A DNA stretch of 64,000 nt from Martinezella lusitana (lineage in GTDB: Bacteria > Pseudomonadota > Alphaproteobacteria > Rhizobiales > Rhizobiaceae). The stretch is taken from contig NZ_JACHBG010000018.1 of assembly GCF_014207095.1 (NCBI RefSeq), positions 47,351 to 111,350 of the forward strand, read 5' to 3'. Made by a program: the position numbers and the translations under genes. Positions 36,953 through 44,910 of this stretch are shown piece by piece. The notes under the pieces are model-generated. The model was not told the origin of the DNA, searched no databases, and saw nothing but the letters and a program-made list of their open reading frames with translations. Each line of letters begins with the position of its first letter. Position 1 is the stretch's first letter.

Positions 36953-36980
36953 CGGAATAACGACGAAAACATCATCCAAA

Positions 36981-37014
36981 GAAAATCGCCGGGAATCTCT
37001 TCCCGGCGATTTTC
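36981..37014. terminator. Bidirectional terminator between fliP and the GT41 gene
   Basis: Perfect 14-bp stem (gaaaatcgccggga / tcccggcgattttc) with an atctct loop. The stem ends in A/T runs on both sides, so it can stop transcription from fliP (+) and from the convergent glycosyltransferase gene (-). Confidence 0.9.
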
Positions 37015-37036
37015 CTGTTTGCTCGATTTTTCAGTC

Positions 37037-38983
37037 TCATTCGGCGGCGATCGCCGCCGTGCTCGGATCGTCCGCCGTCATAAAGGGTTCGGTGCGGATC
37101 GGCAGCGCCGGCACATCCATATGGTCCGGTGCTAGCCCTTGCTTGGCGCGGTCCACCATCATCTCGAAAGCTGTCTCAAGGTGATGCGTGAAACGTTCGG
37201 AGTCGAAGAGCGGCTTGATGTAGCGATTGGCAACCAGCGTCTGCTTGAACTGCGCCACGCGCGCCGGCTGGCTAGCAAGCTCCACTGCCATGTCTTCATA
37301 GGCCTGCATGTCTTCAGCGACCAGCTCCGGCACGCCGATTGCGTTGAGCAGGCTTTCGCTGACGCGTGAGGCGAAGTTGGTGCCCTTGACAGTCAGAACC
37401 GGCAGGCCGCCCCAGAGCTGCTCCGAGGTCGTGGTATGGCCGTTGACCGGGAAGGTGTCGAGGCCGAGATCGGCGAGCTGCTGACGATCGATGTGTTCCT
37501 GATAATCGATACGCGTGGTGAAGATGACGCGCTTGCGGTTGATGCCGCGCGCTTCCAGTCGCGCCCAGAGATTGGCCTCGGAGTGCGGGCCGTTGCACAG
37601 CAGCCAAAGCACGCTGTTCTTGCTGCGCTTCAGAATGTTGCACCAGACGTCGATCATCTGCGAGGTGATCTTGCGGTTGCCGTTGAAGGAGGCAAAGACG
37701 AAAGCGTCCTCGGGCAACCCATGCTGGGCCCGGGTCGTCGGCCGCGGCTTCGGCCGGTTGAGCGGGTCGTTCGGCTGATAGCAATCGGGAAGGCGGCAGA
37801 ACTTCTCGTGGAAATGTTCCTTCGAACGCTCCGGCAGCACGAACTGATCGCCGATGATGTAGTCGAGATCGATATTGACCGTCGTGCCGGGGAAGCCGAG
37901 CCACGCAACCTGGATCGGGGCGGGCATGTGGTTGAAAATATGCGCCCGGCTTGCCTTCGTGTGCCCCTTGAGGTCGATGAGTATGTCGATGCCGCGTGCG
38001 CGGATCTCAGCCGCCGCCGCCTGATCTGAGTGGCCGCGGATATCGACCAGAGTTCCAAGCTTCGCGTAATCGAACTCCTCTTCCTGCTGAGCGAGCGGAT
38101 TGGAGTGGTCGAACAATGTGACTTCGAACCGTTCCTTGTCGTGCAGCTCGAGAACGTGCTGTAGGAGCTTCATGGTTGCATGCCCCGGCCAGAAGTCGGA
38201 GGAGACGTATCCGATGCGGATCTTCCGGTCCCACGCATGCGGAAGCTTGCGGCGCGTCTCGGCGTGGCCGGCGGGCAGCGGAACGGTATCGTGGATCGCG
38301 AGCTTGTTGATGGCTTCGTCACCGCACCAGTGAAGATGGAAGAACGGGTTATCGGGGATCACATGATCGAGCTTGCCCTGCGCCAGCGATGCCAGGACTG
38401 GCGCCATGTGCCTGTCGACGGCGGCGAGGTCGGACTCCTCGCGTGCGAAGATCAGATAGAGCGTCCGGAAGATGATGTTGTCCGGGTAGGTCTTGAACAG
38501 GGTCGCGACGATGTGCTTGTTGCCCTCTTCGTAGAGATCGTCGGTAAGAAGCGTTGCCGCCATAAACCGATGCTTCATCTCCGGCCCTTCGACGAGCACG
38601 CTCTTGAAGCCGGTCAGAAGCTCTTTCTGCTGACGGCCGAGGAGAATACGGCTGAGAGCGAAAGCAAGGTCCGGATCCTTGAATGCCAGCGGCAAGATGA
38701 GGCTGCCGACAGCGAGCGCCTGATCGTCGTTACCGCATTCGCTATGAAGCAGCAGCGCTTCGCGGAGATAGTCTTCGCGGCGGGGCGGTTGCCTGCCGGC
38801 CAGTTCGTAGGCGCTCGCAGCATCCGCCTTGAAGCCGAGCTTGAGCAGCGTCTTGGCCAACAAAGCATAGGTCTTGGAGGACCTGTCGACATTAAGCAGA
38901 TCGTTCAGCGTTTCGAGCGCGCGCGTATATTGTCCCTTCTGATAGAGACTGGACGCTGCTGAAAAGGCGTTTTTCGTATTCAC
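37037..38983 (-). CDS. TPR-GT41 (SPINDLY/O-GlcNAc transferase-like) glycosyltransferase, candidate flagellin glycosyltransferase
   Basis: The 648-residue cytosolic protein has an N-terminal TPR-like helical region (about residues 1-230; YQKGQYTRALETLNDLL, TYALLAKTLLKLGFKADAA). The catalytic half is of GT41 type, with RIGYVSSDFWPGHA, ILIDLKGHTKASRA, PIQVAWLGFPGTT, YYIIGDQF-like DLDYIIGDQFVLP, FASFNGNRKIT and LDTFPVNGHTTTSEQLWGG. GT41 enzymes put sugars on Ser/Thr of proteins. It is divergent from flaA. The Caulobacter flagellin glycosyltransferase FlmG also joins a TPR part to a glycosyltransferase part, so flagellins are the likely target (inference). I chose the GTG at 38983 (GGAG nine bases upstream); the frame remains open to 39061. 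Confidence 0.8.
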   Translation of the reverse strand: MNTKNAFSAASSLYQKGQYTRALETLNDLLNVDRSSKTYALLAKTLLKLGFKADAASAYELAGRQPPRREDYLREALLLHSECGNDDQALAVGSLILPLAFKDPDLAFALSRILLGRQQKELLTGFKSVLVEGPEMKHRFMAATLLTDDLYEEGNKHIVATLFKTYPDNIIFRTLYLIFAREESDLAAVDRHMAPVLASLAQGKLDHVIPDNPFFHLHWCGDEAINKLAIHDTVPLPAGHAETRRKLPHAWDRKIRIGYVSSDFWPGHATMKLLQHVLELHDKERFEVTLFDHSNPLAQQEEEFDYAKLGTLVDIRGHSDQAAAAEIRARGIDILIDLKGHTKASRAHIFNHMPAPIQVAWLGFPGTTVNIDLDYIIGDQFVLPERSKEHFHEKFCRLPDCYQPNDPLNRPKPRPTTRAQHGLPEDAFVFASFNGNRKITSQMIDVWCNILKRSKNSVLWLLCNGPHSEANLWARLEARGINRKRVIFTTRIDYQEHIDRQQLADLGLDTFPVNGHTTTSEQLWGGLPVLTVKGTNFASRVSESLLNAIGVPELVAEDMQAYEDMAVELASQPARVAQFKQTLVANRYIKPLFDSERFTHHLETAFEMMVDRAKQGLAPDHMDVPALPIRTEPFMTADDPSTAAIAAE

Positions 38984-39236
38984 GAGCGAGAACTCCAAGC
39001 GGAATGTTGAACCGGCTCTCGTCAAAGGCCGAGTGCCGGCATCATGGATTCGCTTGATCATCGCCTGCGTAGCTTGCCTGAAACCGAAGCAACCGTCGAA
39101 AATGCTTTTACGGAATTTTAGCCACGTTCCTGAGAGCCATTTTCCGGGCGCCCGAATTTAAGAAATTGGCAAGTAATGGATGCGACTTTCCTCGCGACAT
39201 GACGGGTTTGGTCCTCTAGGAAGACGGATCGAGGGG

Positions 39237-39282
39237 CATGAAGCTGCTCCGTCATCGCCGGTATTCTCAGTCCGGTATGTCC
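39237..39282 (+). promoter_or_regulatory. Conserved flagellin leader element, flaA copy
   Basis: The element begins CATGAAGCTG, has CCGG at about 25 bases, a second CCGG ten bases later, and ends TATGTCC; it starts 81 bases before the flaA ATG. The same arrangement occurs before the other three flagellin genes. The two CCGG tetramers can pair to form a short hairpin in the mRNA. It may be a leader recognised by FlbT/FlaF or a promoter-proximal site. Confidence 0.55.
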
Positions 39283-39317
39283 TCCTTTCGTATCCAGTTT
39301 CCAGGGGACACACTCAA

Positions 39318-40241
39318 ATGACCAGCATTCTTACCAACAACTCCGCAATGGCCGCCCTCCAGACGCTGCGCGGCATCAGCAACAACCTGCAGCAGACGCA
39401 GAGCCACGTTTCGTCCGGCCTGCGCATCTCCAAGGCTTCGGACAACGCTGCTTACTGGTCGATCGCCACCAGCATGAAGTCCGACAACGGCGCTATCGGT
39501 GCCGTTTCCGACGCTCTCGGCCTCGGCGCCGCAAAGGTTGACACCGCTTCGACCGCTGTCTCCAGCGCGATCGACATTGTCGGCCAGATCAAGAACAAGC
39601 TTGCAACCGCCATGGAAGGCTCGGTTGACAAGAAGTCGGTTCAGGAAGAAGTCGGCCAGCTGCAGCAGCAGCTGCAGAGCGTTGCCCAGTCGGCTTCGTT
39701 CAACGGCGAAAACTGGGTCATGGCTAAGAACGGCGGTTCGGCTTCGGTCGTTTCCTCCTTCATCCGTGGCACCAACGGCACGGTTTCGGTCAGCACGACT
39801 GCCTACAAGTTCGACACCAGCTCGGTTGGTAACGTTCTGTTCGGCACGACTGCAGCCGGCGCTCTCGACACGGCCTCCGGTATTCTCGGCAGCAAGTCGA
39901 GCATCGGCGGTACCCAGTATTCGGTCTTCAGCCTTGACATCAGCAAGATGACGTCCGGCCAGATCTCCAGCGCCCTGAACATGGTTCAGTCCGCTCTGAA
40001 CTCCATGACCAGCATGGGTTCGAAGCTCGGCTCGATCTCCAGCCGCATCAGCCTGCAGACGAGCTTCGCTTCTTCGCTTTCCGACTCGATCCAGTCGGGC
40101 GTTGGCAAGCTGGTCGATGCCAACATGGAACAGGAATCCAGCAAGCTGTCCGCTCTGCAGACGCAGCAGCAGCTCGCCGTTCAGTCTCTCTCGATCGCCA
40201 ACTCTTCGAACCAGTCGATCCTGTCGCTGTTCCGCGGCTAA
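39318..40241 (+). CDS. flaA: Flagellin FlaA
   Basis: The 307-residue filament protein has the N-terminal flagellin domain MTSILTNNSAMAALQTL with SSGLRISKASDNAAYWSIAT. Its central part is short and variable, and the C-terminal D0/D1 region is VDANMEQESSKLSALQTQQ, ending NQSILSLFRG. The start at 39318 gives the standard flagellin N-terminus; the open frame extends to 39180 without similarity. In S. meliloti and R. leguminosarum FlaA is the major subunit. It is very similar to flaB at both DNA ends, which suggests recent duplication or gene conversion. Expression should depend on Rem. Confidence 0.95.
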   Translation: MTSILTNNSAMAALQTLRGISNNLQQTQSHVSSGLRISKASDNAAYWSIATSMKSDNGAIGAVSDALGLGAAKVDTASTAVSSAIDIVGQIKNKLATAMEGSVDKKSVQEEVGQLQQQLQSVAQSASFNGENWVMAKNGGSASVVSSFIRGTNGTVSVSTTAYKFDTSSVGNVLFGTTAAGALDTASGILGSKSSIGGTQYSVFSLDISKMTSGQISSALNMVQSALNSMTSMGSKLGSISSRISLQTSFASSLSDSIQSGVGKLVDANMEQESSKLSALQTQQQLAVQSLSIANSSNQSILSLFRG

Positions 40242-40286
40242 TAGGTTCGGCGTTAATCGCCGGGCAATAATTTTAAACAAGACGTT

Positions 40287-40316
40287 AACCGCGCCTACTA
40301 AGGCGCGGTTTTTTTT
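40287..40316 (+). terminator. Rho-independent terminator of flaA
   Basis: A 9-bp perfect stem (aaccgcgcc / ggcgcggtt) with a tactaa loop, followed by a long T-run. It is a classical intrinsic terminator, so flaA is monocistronic. The same stem sequence is used after flaB. Confidence 0.95.
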
Positions 40317-40417
40317 ATTTTTTTCGGGTTTTCAGAGGTTCAAGATTTTTTAACTATATTGCTGTTTCTTAGGACCATCGAAGCGGCGAGTTAACCTTAA
40401 CGAATTGGGTTAACAGG

Positions 40418-40459
40418 CATGATGCTGAATGCCGTTACCGGTTTAGGTCCGGAATGTCC
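40418..40459 (+). promoter_or_regulatory. Conserved flagellin leader element, flaB copy
   Basis: CATGATGCTG at 40418, CCGG 20 bases later, a second CCGG after a seven-base spacer, then AATGTCC. The element starts 76 bases before the flaB ATG. Two GTTAAC sites (40390 and 40409) lie directly upstream. See the flaA copy for the proposed role. Confidence 0.6.
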
Positions 40460-40493
40460 CTTATTCTAACCACTGCCAAAAGGGGCAAATATT

Positions 40494-41411
40494 ATGACGA
40501 GCATTCTCACCAACAACTCCGCAATGGCAGCTCTCCAGACGCTGCGCGGCATCAGCGGCAACCTGCAGCAGACGCAGAGCCACGTTTCGTCCGGCCTGCG
40601 CATCGCTAAGGCTTCGGACAACGCTGCTTACTGGTCGATCGCCACCAGCATGAAGTCCGACAACGGCGCTATCGGTGCGGTTTCCGACGCTCTCGGCCTC
40701 GGCGCCGCTAAGGTCGATACGGCTACCACGGCTACCACCAGCGCAATCGACATCGTCGGCCAGATCAAGAACAAGCTTGCAACGGCCATGGAACCGTCGG
40801 TTGACAAGAAGTCGGTTCAGGAAGAAATCGGCCAGCTGCAGCAGCAGCTGCAGAGCGTTGCTCAGTCTGCTTCGTTCAACGGCGAAAACTGGGTCATGGC
40901 TAAGAACGGCGGTTCGGCTTCGGTCGTTTCCTCCTTCATCCGCGGCACCAACGGCACGGTTTCGGTCAGCTCGACCAACTACAAGTTCGACACCAGCTCG
41001 GTTGGTAACGTTCTGTTCGGCACGAATGCCGCCGGTGCTCTCGACACGGCTTCCGGTATCCTGGGCAGCAAGAACACCACCGTCAACGCTTCGGTCTTCA
41101 GCCTTGACATCAGCAAGATGACGTCCGGCCAGATCTCCAGCGCCCTGAACATGGTTCAGACCGCTCTGAATTCCATGATCAGCATGAACTCGCGCCTCGG
41201 CTCGATCTCGGCTCGTATCGACCTGCAGACGAGCTTCGCTCATTCGCTCTCCGACTCGATCCAGTCGGGCGTTGGCAAGCTGGTCGATGCCAACATGGAA
41301 CAGGAATCCAGCAAGCTGTCCGCTCTGCAGACGCAGCAGCAGCTCGCCGTTCAGTCTCTCTCGATCGCCAACTCCTCGAGCCAGTCGATCCTGTCGCTGT
41401 TCCGCGGCTAA
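40494..41411 (+). CDS. flaB: Flagellin FlaB
   Basis: This 305-residue flagellin is nearly the same as FlaA over the N-terminal 140 and C-terminal 100 residues. Differences cluster in the middle (for example ILGSKNTTVNASVFSLD in place of a longer FlaA segment) and near residue 240. In rhizobia, secondary flagellins such as FlaB copolymerise with FlaA to build complex filaments. It has its own leader and terminator. Confidence 0.93.
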   Translation: MTSILTNNSAMAALQTLRGISGNLQQTQSHVSSGLRIAKASDNAAYWSIATSMKSDNGAIGAVSDALGLGAAKVDTATTATTSAIDIVGQIKNKLATAMEPSVDKKSVQEEIGQLQQQLQSVAQSASFNGENWVMAKNGGSASVVSSFIRGTNGTVSVSSTNYKFDTSSVGNVLFGTNAAGALDTASGILGSKNTTVNASVFSLDISKMTSGQISSALNMVQTALNSMISMNSRLGSISARIDLQTSFAHSLSDSIQSGVGKLVDANMEQESSKLSALQTQQQLAVQSLSIANSSSQSILSLFRG

Positions 41412-41457
41412 TAGGTTCCGGCGTCAACCGCCGACCGAAAATCTTAAACAATACGTC

Positions 41458-41488
41458 AACCGCGCCTGCACAAGGCGCGGTTTTCGTT
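41458..41488 (+). terminator. Rho-independent terminator of flaB
   Basis: A 9-bp perfect stem (aaccgcgcc at 41458-41466, ggcgcggtt at 41474-41482) with a tgcacaa loop, followed by ttcgttt. The stem is identical to that after flaA, consistent with tandem duplication of the whole transcription unit. Confidence 0.9.
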
Positions 41489-41804
41489 TATCGGCCAGCA
41501 GCGACGGGTTGGCCACGTCACGGCCGCGTCTACTGGATGGCATCTGGGCCGCCTGGCCATGCAGAACCGCGTCAGATGAAGATGCCAAGCAAAAATCGAC
41601 GTTCTCTCGCAACCGAAACGACAATCGCACGGGCATATCCCGGGACAACACCGATACGGCCGGCGTCGCACAAAGCCGCCCTGTCTCGGTGAAGTATGAT
41701 TTTGTTAACTATTATGGATGACGTTAACCTTTTATTAACGCTATTCCTGTCAGTTGCAGCTAACGCAACGGTTGGTTAACCTCTCCTAAGAGTCGGTTAA
41801 CAAG
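41489..41804. promoter_or_regulatory. Upstream region of flaC with four GTTAAC sites
   Basis: About 315 bp without a gene. The second half is AT-rich and carries GTTAAC at 41704, 41723, 41775 and 41796, plus one ATTAAC at 41734. So dense a cluster of a rare AT-rich palindrome directly before a flagellin gene suggests a regulatory protein site, perhaps for Rem or MucR. No -35/-10 boxes could be assigned. Confidence 0.5.
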
Positions 41805-41846
41805 CATGAGGCTGATTGCCGTTCCCGGCCGCAGACCGGAATGTCC
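41805..41846 (+). promoter_or_regulatory. Conserved flagellin leader element, flaC copy
   Basis: CATGAGGCTG at 41805, CCGG 20 bases later, a second CCGG after a seven-base spacer, then AATGTCC. It starts 73 bases before the flaC ATG and is the copy most similar to that of flaB. Confidence 0.6.
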
Positions 41847-41877
41847 CTTCCTATCTCAGCCACAAGGGGCACCCTCA

Positions 41878-42801
41878 ATGACTAGCATTCTCACCAACGA
41901 CGCAGCGATGTCCGCTCTCCAGACTCTGCGCGGCATCAGCAGCAATCTGCAGAATACGCAGAGCCGCGTTTCTTCCGGCTATCGCGTCGCCAAGGCATCG
42001 GACAACGCCGCCTACTGGTCGATCGCGACCACCATGCGCTCTGACAACAGCGCGCTTTCCGCCGTGTCCGATGCACTGGGGCTGGGAGCCGCAAAAGTCG
42101 ATACGGCCTATACGGCGATGGACAACGCCATAAAAGTCGTACAGCAGATCAAGGACAAGCTCGTCGCTGCGACGGAAAACAGTGTCTCCAAGGGAGATGT
42201 GCAAGAGGAAATTGCGCAGCTTCAACAGCAGTTGGAGAGTATTGCGCAGTCGGCATCGTTCTCCGGTCAAAACTGGATGTTCGCGGCCAACGGCGCGTCC
42301 GCATCGGTCGTTTCTTCGTTCGTGCGCAACAATGACGGCACGGTTGCGGTTAACACCACCAGCTACAGTTTCGACACCGGTTCGCACGGCAACGTCATGT
42401 TCGGCGCGAAGCCCGGCGGCACGATCGATACCAATTCAGGCATTCTTGGAACCAAGCAGACGATCGGCAGCAAGTCCTATTCGGTCTTCAGCCTCAACAT
42501 CAACGGCATGACCAGTGGCGATATTGGCAAGGCGATGAACCTCGTGCAGGGCGCGCTCAATGCCATGACCAGCACGTCTTCGCAGCTTGGCTCGCTCTCG
42601 ACCCGCATCGATCTGCAGACAAGCTTTGTCTCCACGCTACGCGATACCATTGATTCGGGCGTCGGCAAGCTCGTCGATGCCAACATGGAACAGGAATCGA
42701 GCAAGCTGTCTGCCCTGCAGACGCAGCAGCAGCTGGCGATACAGTCGTTGCAGATTGCCAATACCAGCGCGCAGAGCGTCCTTTCGCTCTTCAAAGCTTG
42801 A
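41878..42801 (+). CDS. flaC: Flagellin FlaC
   Basis: This 307-residue flagellin starts MTSILTNDAAMSALQTL and has SSGYRVAKASDNAAYWSIAT and a C-terminal VDANMEQESSKLSALQTQQ block. It is clearly homologous to FlaA/FlaB but differs more (for example NNDGTVAVNTTSYSFD and ILGTKQTIGSKSY in the middle). The name follows the order used in R. leguminosarum; in S. meliloti the third gene is called flaD. It has its own leader. Confidence 0.85.
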   Translation: MTSILTNDAAMSALQTLRGISSNLQNTQSRVSSGYRVAKASDNAAYWSIATTMRSDNSALSAVSDALGLGAAKVDTAYTAMDNAIKVVQQIKDKLVAATENSVSKGDVQEEIAQLQQQLESIAQSASFSGQNWMFAANGASASVVSSFVRNNDGTVAVNTTSYSFDTGSHGNVMFGAKPGGTIDTNSGILGTKQTIGSKSYSVFSLNINGMTSGDIGKAMNLVQGALNAMTSTSSQLGSLSTRIDLQTSFVSTLRDTIDSGVGKLVDANMEQESSKLSALQTQQQLAIQSLQIANTSAQSVLSLFKA

Positions 42802-42983
42802 TCGGAGCTTGCGCTAGGATAGCGCGGCGACATTTACCTCTTGTCGTCGCGCGTTGGCTTTTGTTAACCTTATCGACAACTGATTTGCAGTATCTGTTCA
42901 AGAGTTGCCTCTCGACTTTCCTCGAAGCGAGGGCGGCATCTTGTTTTAGCGACGGCCGCGCTGGGAAATCTCCCGCTGGTGGG

Positions 42984-43023
42984 CATGAGGCCATTCGTTG
43001 CTGCCGGATCGGCCCGGTTTGCC
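42984..43023 (+). promoter_or_regulatory. Conserved flagellin leader element, flaD copy (most divergent)
   Basis: CATGAGGCCA at 42984, CCGG 20 bases later, a second CCGG after a six-base spacer, then TTTGCC. It starts 67 bases before the ATG. It keeps the spacing of the other three copies but has changes in the last block. One GTTAAC site lies upstream at 42863. Confidence 0.45.
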
Positions 43024-43050
43024 AATCCCAATGGAATTACGGATTTTCTG

Positions 43051-44028
43051 ATGAGCAATGTGACGGCGAATGGGGCCACGTCTGCGGCATTGACCGTGTT
43101 ACGCGGAGTCAACAAGGATCTCGGTGTCGTACAGCTGCAGGTTTCCTCCGGCTACCGCATTCAGAAGGCGAGCGACGATCCGACCTATTGGTCGATGGCG
43201 ACGACCATGCGCTCGGATCAGAGTAGCCTGTCGACCATCAACGATGCCCTCGGCCTTGGCTCTTCCAAGGTCGACACCGCATCGACCGCCATGGATACGG
43301 TTGTCGGCCTGCTGACCCAGATCCAGTCCAAGCTGGTTTCGGCAAAGGAGCCGGGCACGGACAAGATCGCCATCAATTCCGATATCCAGCAGCTTAAGAA
43401 TCAGCTGCAGTCTGTCACGCAGTCGGCCTCCTTCTCCAATGAGAACTGGCTCTACAACACGGACGCGCATCCCACCACGCAGCAGTCGGTCATCAGCAAT
43501 TTCACCCGTGGCACGGGTGGGCAAATCACCCTTGAGACGATCGGCTACGATAGTTCCCAAACCCTGATGATCGATACTGCCGATGCGAGCCGTGGCTTGT
43601 TGACGAAGAATGTCGATGCCAGCACATTCAGCACGTCGAGCGGCGGTACAACGCCCCGCAACTACTATCTTCTGGCCGCCACTGGCGGCACGCCGCCAAC
43701 TGGCGGCACCGAAATCGCCATTTCGAGCACCACCACCGACGATCAGCTCACGGACATGCTCAACGTCACGAGTTCGCTTCTGAAGTCTGCAACGGCGGCG
43801 GGCGCAACGCTCGGTGTGATGAAGTCGAATATCGACGACCAGTCGAATTATATTTCCAAGCTCACCGACAGCATCAAGAGCAGCGTCGGCGATATGGTCG
43901 ACACGAACATGGAAGAAGCAGCGGCGCGGCAATCAGCCTTGCAGACAGCGCAGCAGATGGGCGTGCAAGCGCTGTCGATCGCCAATAGCATGGCGAGCAA
44001 GGTGTTGATTATCCTTCAGGGCAAATGA
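43051..44028 (+). CDS. flaD: Divergent flagellin FlaD
   Basis: The 325-residue flagellin is the most divergent of the four. Its N-terminus is MSNVTANGATSAALTVLRGV followed by SSGYRIQKASDDPTYWSMAT. The middle is longer and richer in Thr/Gly (STSSGGTTPRNYY, TGGTPPTGG). The C-terminus is DTNMEEAAARQSALQTAQ and ends MASKVLIILQGK. The start at 43051 gives the standard flagellin N-terminus. Minor flagellins of this kind occur in other rhizobia; which part of the filament it builds is unknown. Naming follows R. leguminosarum order. Confidence 0.85.
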   Translation: MSNVTANGATSAALTVLRGVNKDLGVVQLQVSSGYRIQKASDDPTYWSMATTMRSDQSSLSTINDALGLGSSKVDTASTAMDTVVGLLTQIQSKLVSAKEPGTDKIAINSDIQQLKNQLQSVTQSASFSNENWLYNTDAHPTTQQSVISNFTRGTGGQITLETIGYDSSQTLMIDTADASRGLLTKNVDASTFSTSSGGTTPRNYYLLAATGGTPPTGGTEIAISSTTTDDQLTDMLNVTSSLLKSATAAGATLGVMKSNIDDQSNYISKLTDSIKSSVGDMVDTNMEEAAARQSALQTAQQMGVQALSIANSMASKVLIILQGK

Positions 44029-44277
44029 TGCTGGGTGGTGCGGCGGAATGGCCAATGCCGTCCCCGCATTCATCCTCGCACAAGTTTGACTGCCTACGGT
44101 CCGGCGCAGTGGCATGGTTGCGCCGCAAGCTGCCGGAGAGAGTCGTCATCTCCGCCAGCGTTGCCAGAAGACGGAAACCGGAAGCGTGATGATCGACGTT
44201 TTGAGAATGGGAAATGACCGGCCCTTTTGTGGCACCCACCCGCAGCGTCTAGCCGACGCGAAAGGGGAGATGCGCGC

Positions 44278-44910
44278 ATGAGCCTGGCAATATCCCGATA
44301 TCTCAAGGACTTCGGTGCCGAGCAAGCTCCGCCCGCAGACATGCCGGATATGACTTTCGCCGAGCCGCTGGACCTTGCGGAAAGTGTGGTGGAGCCGCCG
44401 GTCGACGTAGAAGCCGAGCGCCGCGCCGCCTTTGCCGAAGGGCATGAAGCGGCGACGCAGGAGCTGTCTGAAAGACATCGCGCCGAGTGCGAGGCCATGA
44501 GCCTCTCGTTCCGAACCGAAATGGATGCGCTGCGAGCACGCTATGAAGAACAGGCGGCTGAGAGAATTGCCGTCAACCTGGCAAATATTGCCACGATGCT
44601 CGGCCAAGCCATCAGCGCGGAGGCGGCTGCGGTTCTCGCGCCAGTCATGACCGAGACGATGACGATGAAGGCCGTCACCGATCTCGCCGACCTGGTTAGG
44701 ACCGCAATTCTCGATGGCGGTGCCGGCTCCATTTCCGTAAGCGGCCCGCGCCATCTCTTCGAAGCGCTGCAGGCCAATCTTGGTGAGAGCGCCACTCTGC
44801 TGCGTCACGTCGAAGCCGAAGATGTCGATCTGACGGTAACCATCGGTGAGAGCGTTCTTGTGACCCGCATGTCCGCATGGGCCGCCAGCTTGAAAGAGAT
44901 TCTGAAATGA
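44278..44910 (+). CDS. FliH-like flagellar export protein
   Basis: The 210-residue protein has a Glu/Ala-rich coiled-coil N-terminal half (VEAERRAAFAEGHEAATQEL, residues about 40-100). A C-terminal domain follows with TMKAVTDLADLVRTAILDGG, SISVSGPRHLFEALQANL and EDVDLTVTIGESVLVTRM. That architecture and its closing motif resemble FliH/YscL, which binds and regulates the ATPase FliI. The ATG at 44278 has GGAG eight bases upstream; an in-frame extension to 44227 is unlikely. It overlaps motB by four bases. Confidence 0.65.
   Translation: MSLAISRYLKDFGAEQAPPADMPDMTFAEPLDLAESVVEPPVDVEAERRAAFAEGHEAATQELSERHRAECEAMSLSFRTEMDALRARYEEQAAERIAVNLANIATMLGQAISAEAAAVLAPVMTETMTMKAVTDLADLVRTAILDGGAGSISVSGPRHLFEALQANLGESATLLRHVEAEDVDLTVTIGESVLVTRMSAWAASLKEILK

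Noticed and set aside
41272..41721. A frame running from the end of flaB through its terminator
   Set aside because: It starts inside flaB in another frame and reads through a strong intrinsic terminator, so it cannot be a normal gene.
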